Both the position numbers and the translations under genes were made by a program. The notes beneath the pieces were generated by a model. That model worked only from the letters and a program-made list of their open reading frames with translations. It was not told the origin of the DNA and did not search any database. 64,000 bases of DNA from Lutjanus erythropterus (taxonomy: Eukaryota; Chordata; Actinopteri; Lutjaniformes; Lutjanidae), in NCBI GenBank assembly GCA_020091685.1, contig CM034592.1:43483622-43547621 (forward strand), written 5' to 3'. This document shows positions 60,625 to 64,000 of the stretch, piece after piece. Positions within the stretch are counted from its first letter, which is position 1. The number at the start of each line of letters is the position of its first letter.

Positions 60625-61077
60625 ATTCAATTGATTAGTCATGCACTACAATTTTGTAATGTCCTAGAATTCAAATTCTTTATTTGGGGACCTTTAGCAG
60701 ATATGAGATTAAAATGCGATTAATTAGATTAATTAATTACAAATCCTGTAATCAATTAGATTAATTTTTTTAATCGCCTGACAGCACTAATTTTCAGCTA
60801 TGTTGAAGACAGGGTTTAATCTATTCACCACACATGTACTCTAGTGTTTCATGTTTTTGAGAGACTACGCAAAGTTTCACTCTCCTCAGAGCCTCCTGCA
60901 CACCTTCAACATGTAGAGAGATGCAAAGCTTCACAGCTCTAGTTACGGTTGCTAACCTATGATTGGACAGTTTGTTTGGAGCAGGGTTTAGCGAAGGGTC
61001 AATTGCTAACGGTTTGCAGTGACAAATCTTTACACTTTGCCCATCCCTTCAGAACAGGCACTTTGTTCAGCTTTGTG

Positions 61078-61195
61078 AGGTGCATAACATAACCTACTTA
61101 TTGTATCCTCACACCTGATTTTATCCTAAACTTACCTTTGTAGTTTTGTTGCCTAAAGCTAACCAAACCATGTGTTAATAGGACTTTCTGGCAGT
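61078..61195. repeat. dispersed repeat copy, right arm of the inverted pair
   Basis: This is a diverged reverse complement of 57397-57513 ('ttgttgcctaaagct', 'ttatcctaaact'). It lies just outside the GACCCTTCGC-ended element and closes the nest in the ptprt-like intron. It could be the other end of one large element or an independent copy. Confidence 0.55.
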
Positions 61196-61548
61196 GTGTC
61201 ACACAGCCCACCAAAGATTACCTTGTGCATCAGTATGGGCTAGTATTTATATATTGAAAACAGTAATGAGATTAAATTTAAACTGGAAAGAGAGTCACAA
61301 TGTTGGCAGTGTGTTTTAAGGTGAAATTAGTGTGTTGTCCAGCATTAATATGCACGCTGTTATGTCTATTTATGTGGGTATGTATAAAGGTATTTACTGT
61401 AAGTAGGAAGTGTGAATGTGTCTAATGAAAGTTAATACTTGTATGAAATTAAATCGTCAGACCTCCTGGAGAGTTTCCATTATCATAACCACCTGCAAAT
61501 TGCAAGTGCGTGTGTGTTTATGGGCTTGTGTGTGTCATGAGTCCTCAC

Positions 61549-61684
61549 CATCGTTTCCACCATATTAGTCTTGTTGTTCCTCAGTGTTTTGACAGTGTGG
61601 AAAACGTCCACAATGTTCTGCTGCTGGATCATCTCATTGATGCTGCAGATGGCACAGAACGTTCCAGAACGCCCTCCGCCGGTA
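61549..61684 (-). CDS. ptprt: penultimate coding exon of an R2B receptor protein tyrosine phosphatase (D2 domain signature loop)
   Basis: On the minus strand this 136-base exon reads (x)[16 protein letters not shown]... and then ...[18 protein letters not shown]. It contains the arginine of the CX5R phosphatase loop and the following helix; the loop cysteine lies in the preceding exon, outside the window. CTCTCTGCAG precedes it and GTGAGG follows. The exon starts in phase 1 and ends on a codon boundary, which joins in frame to the exon at 56800. [10 protein letters not shown] and [13 protein letters not shown] are characteristic of the membrane-distal (D2) domain of the MAM-containing R2B group (PTPRM, K, T, U). 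From memory the [16 protein letters not shown] stretch and the ...SSF terminus fit PTPRT best; a paralogue is possible. In these homophilic adhesion receptors D2 is thought to be largely regulatory. Confidence 0.88.
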
Positions 61685-61694
61685 CTGCAGAGAG

Positions 61695-61733
61695 AAGAAG
61701 GAGGAGGAGGAGGAGGAGGAGGAAGAGGGAGCG
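61695..61733 (-). repeat. (CCT)n microsatellite serving as the polypyrimidine tract of a ptprt-like exon
   Basis: The plus strand has about eight GAG/AGG units followed by purine-rich sequence. On the minus strand this is a pure pyrimidine run that ends about ten bases before the CTGCAG acceptor of the exon at 61549-61684. It therefore occupies the position of the polypyrimidine tract. Confidence 0.85.
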
Positions 61734-64000
61734 GGAGGGGAAGAGTGGGAAGGAGGGAAGAAACAAGGTAGTCGTCATCATCCTGGAAACCCAGGTAAGG
61801 CAAAATCATCATGCTGATCATAGAAAGAGTAATAAAAAGATGATAATGAAAGCTTGAGACCATGAAAATTGAAGAGAAGACAGAAAGAAAAGGCAAGAAT
61901 GTAAAAAATGAAAACACCTCCAGTCTTTTCGGACCAGCTGCTTTGAAGTTAGAGATGTTCACTCCCCTCTTTTACAGAACAGCAGGACTTGCTTTTTCCC
62001 TTTTATCGCCCTGGGAGCCGTGCTTTTTAAAATGCGTTTATCATGGAACTTAATGTTTCCTTTCAGGCCTTTCTCTCTTCCTCTGAGTTTTTCTCCTGCC
62101 TCTGCTTTGTTGCAGCCGCCACGTTGAGGTTGATTGTGTCAGCCTTTCAAAAATGCCCTTGGAACCTTTGAACCCTATGCTGAGAAAACTTTCAACGGGT
62201 TTTTAATAAAACTTAATAAAACAGGTTATAAGAAGTGAGATTTATTTCTTTGTTGTGATCGTGTTTAAAGCGTGGGCCCGTGTTTGTTTGTTTGTGTGTG
62301 GGAGGAATGATATTCTGTTTAGAAAAGGCAGCGTTTTAAGTCTTTTGAAAATGCTTTGGAGACTGTACTTTAAGTAATTTTAGCAAATGCCCCAAGTGAC
62401 ATATGTTTGCATTTAAGTGAAAGACTTCTATTAAGAAGTCAAGAACTATGATATTAGGAGAAAAGACCAAAGGAAGTAGTGTGACGTGATGTACTGCGGT
62501 GTGTGACCCCAGCTTCCTCAACCAGCTGAGAAATCTCTTGTAGCTTGTTTTTCATTGGAAACACTACATCACAATTGATGGCTGAAGTGGACAACACAAG
62601 CATCAAAGTAGAGGAAGAGTCAAGTTGCATTACATTTCCTTTTATCTTACATTTTGGCTTCCAAATTTAGGGGCTTGGCACTTAAAAATATTAGCATTTC
62701 TACTTGATTAAGTAATTGTTCATTAGTTGTGCGAAATTAATGATATTCTGATTGGTTGATTGCCTTTAGATCTATTTTGAAATACCTGCATACCTGTGGT
62801 TCTACATGGGGAATACTTACAGGTGAGTTTTATCATGCTAACCACCTGGACTTTTTTCTACTTTCAAAGACAGAAATCTTATAAATAATAATACATCTTG
62901 AAATGACGAAAAAGCTGTAACTCAAAAACAGAATAATACAAAACGTTTAACTATGCTTGCAACGGTGATATTAAGATTCTTGGAAATGCAAATTATTGTA
63001 CAGACGTACAAGTTCCAGAAAGTCAAGTTTGAGACATTAGAAGACTTTTAATGCTACCTAAAGTGAAACACATACAACAGATGTTTAAAGGCGAAATCAG
63101 ACAAAGACTGACATGAAGTGACAGAGCGAACATGCGGCACAAAGAAACCTGTCACTGCGTGCAGCTAAAGAATAAGAGCTAATGGATTTAAGACATTTGA
63201 ATGGATCGGTTCACCTTAAATTTCAGGGGTTTTTTTTAGACTTAATACAGAGGCTAACTTGCTCTAATGGTTAAAGCTGTAGTGATCCAAACATATTTGT
63301 GTGGATATGCAGCGTGTTTACTGGCTGGTGTGGGCCAATCGGCAGTCAGCGCTCTGCCAGTCTAGCAGTCAGACCACCCACCATGAAAAGTGCTCCAGAC
63401 TCTCCTGTCTCAACTGGTTCCAGCTGAATTCCTTCAGTATTCAGACTGAATAAAACATTTCAGGCGCTGGTGGAGGTGGAGTGGCAGCCGTCACAAAAAA
63501 AAAAAATCACCCACCATCTGAGTACGCTGCATTAGCGATGCCAGGACTGCAACAGTTTGCTCTTCAATCAGCACAGCTTACATGGTATCAGATAAATCGT
63601 CATTGTTCCATTTTATTAACTTATTATTCTTGCTGAAGGCACATAATTGAATGCTTTCAAAAGTGGTCAAGAAGGTTAAAATAAACTTTAGAATATGAAC
63701 ACCAGACCAATGATTGAATATCTTTTGTTGCTCAGGACCATTTAAATTACCTCTAATTTACAAACTAGTATTTTTTTTAGGTTTTATTAGATTTTTATGA
63801 ATGTGTAAATTTATTTTAAAATGAGGCTCACTACCTCAGGTCTTCATTAGACTGCGTTTGGTTATATTTATTTGAGATAAAATTAGAAATGCAAAAGTAT
63901 TCCTTATGCATGCCTTTTCTGACTTCATGTTATTTTCATGTTTTAGGATGCTGGATTCAGTAAGGTAAAGTATAGGTAAGGGAGCAAATACATTTTACAT
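61734..64000 (-). other. ptprt: upstream intron of the ptprt-like gene (partial)
   Basis: No minus-strand segment here resembles the preceding D2 exon, which should encode the ..VHC.. end of the signature loop. The intron therefore probably runs beyond the window edge. The sequence is mostly unique and AT-rich, with short A and T runs (for example near 63495 and 63225) and no transposon I recognise. Confidence 0.5.

Larger units (their letters stand above)
58489..60789. mobile_element. non-autonomous hAT element containing a nested piggyBac element
   Basis: The ends are TAGGGCTGTCA and TGACAGCACTA. They are flanked by a perfect 8-bp target duplication, ATTTTCAG at 58481-58488 and 60790-60797, the duplication size typical of hAT. 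Terminal regions are rich in TTAATTAGATTAA and TTAACGCG motifs. Near the right end a short frame resembles the start of a BED zinc finger. Without the nested piggyBac copy and its duplicated TTAA the element is about 1.14 kb, far below an autonomous hAT. Confidence 0.85.
57731..61000. mobile_element. non-autonomous inverted-repeat element with GACCCTTCGCTAA ends, interrupted by a hAT insertion
   Basis: The left end reads GACCCTTCGCTAAGC and the right end is its reverse complement over about 14 bases (TTAGCGAAGGGTC), with weaker matching further in (GTTGCTAA against TTGCTAAC). AATT adjoins both ends (57727-57730 and 61001-61004), either as a duplication or as part of the terminal repeats. Removing the 2.3-kb hAT insertion leaves roughly 960 bases. 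No coding capacity is visible. I recall these ends from other teleost sequence but do not assign a superfamily. Confidence 0.65.
56854..61548 (-). other. ptprt: last coding intron of the ptprt-like gene, mostly nested transposons
   Basis: The intron is 4695 bases, bounded on the minus strand by GTGAGG and CCGCAG. About 3.8 kb of it (57397-61195) consists of nested mobile-element sequence described separately. The remainder, 56854-57396 and 61196-61548, shows no exon-like segment on the minus strand. Confidence 0.8.

Noticed and set aside
61483-61962. 159-residue minus-strand open frame taken as one coding region
   Set aside because: Only 61549-61684 resembles a protein family. The proline-rich part is the (CCT)n tract of the intron, and the tail past GTGAGG is intron.

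Overview
This is vertebrate DNA, almost certainly from a ray-finned fish and probably a percomorph. The evidence is AT-rich non-coding sequence with many (CA/TG)n tracts, tRNA-derived SINEs, hAT, Tc1 and piggyBac remnants and several short inverted-repeat families that I recognise from memory as common in teleosts, plus two exons of a vertebrate receptor tyrosine phosphatase gene. No bacterial, plasmid or viral gene organisation is present, and I saw no LTR retroelement, endogenous retrovirus or Polinton.

Layout. At the far left (426-473, + strand) a 48-base open segment between strong splice signals looks like one exon of an unidentified gene. From about 0.5 to 52 kb I see no convincing host coding sequence. 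This stretch holds microsatellites, pyrimidine-rich tracts, transposon fossils and several blocks whose composition suggests conserved regulatory DNA; that last point is inference. At the right, on the minus strand, lies the 3' end of a type R2B receptor protein tyrosine phosphatase gene, most like ptprt. Its penultimate coding exon (61549-61684) carries most of the D2 phosphatase signature loop. Its final coding exon (56800-56853) ends in ...ALSSF-stop. A repeat-poor stretch down to about 53.68 kb is probably its 3' UTR. The rest of the gene lies beyond the right edge.

The most striking structures are mobile-element architectures. (1) The last ptprt-like intron (56854-61548) holds a nest. 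A piggyBac derivative (58523-59679, TTAA duplications) sits inside a hAT derivative (58489-60789, perfect 8-bp duplication). That sits inside an element with GACCCTTCGC ends (57731-61000), which is bracketed by an inverted pair of another repeat. The piggyBac copy carries four copies of a GTTGCC-N4-GGCAAC palindrome and a preserved transposase cysteine-rich domain. (2) At 41869-43687 a unit carrying an internally deleted Tc1 element is tandemly triplicated. (3) At 52429-53529 a 1.1-kb fold-back element could form a long hairpin. (4) A hAT-like insertion at 7477-8349 has a related 'empty' site in the same window at 37534-37592. (5) A 25-bp near-perfect hairpin with a 9-base loop lies at 30760-30818.

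All family names rest on recognising motifs by eye, without database searches.
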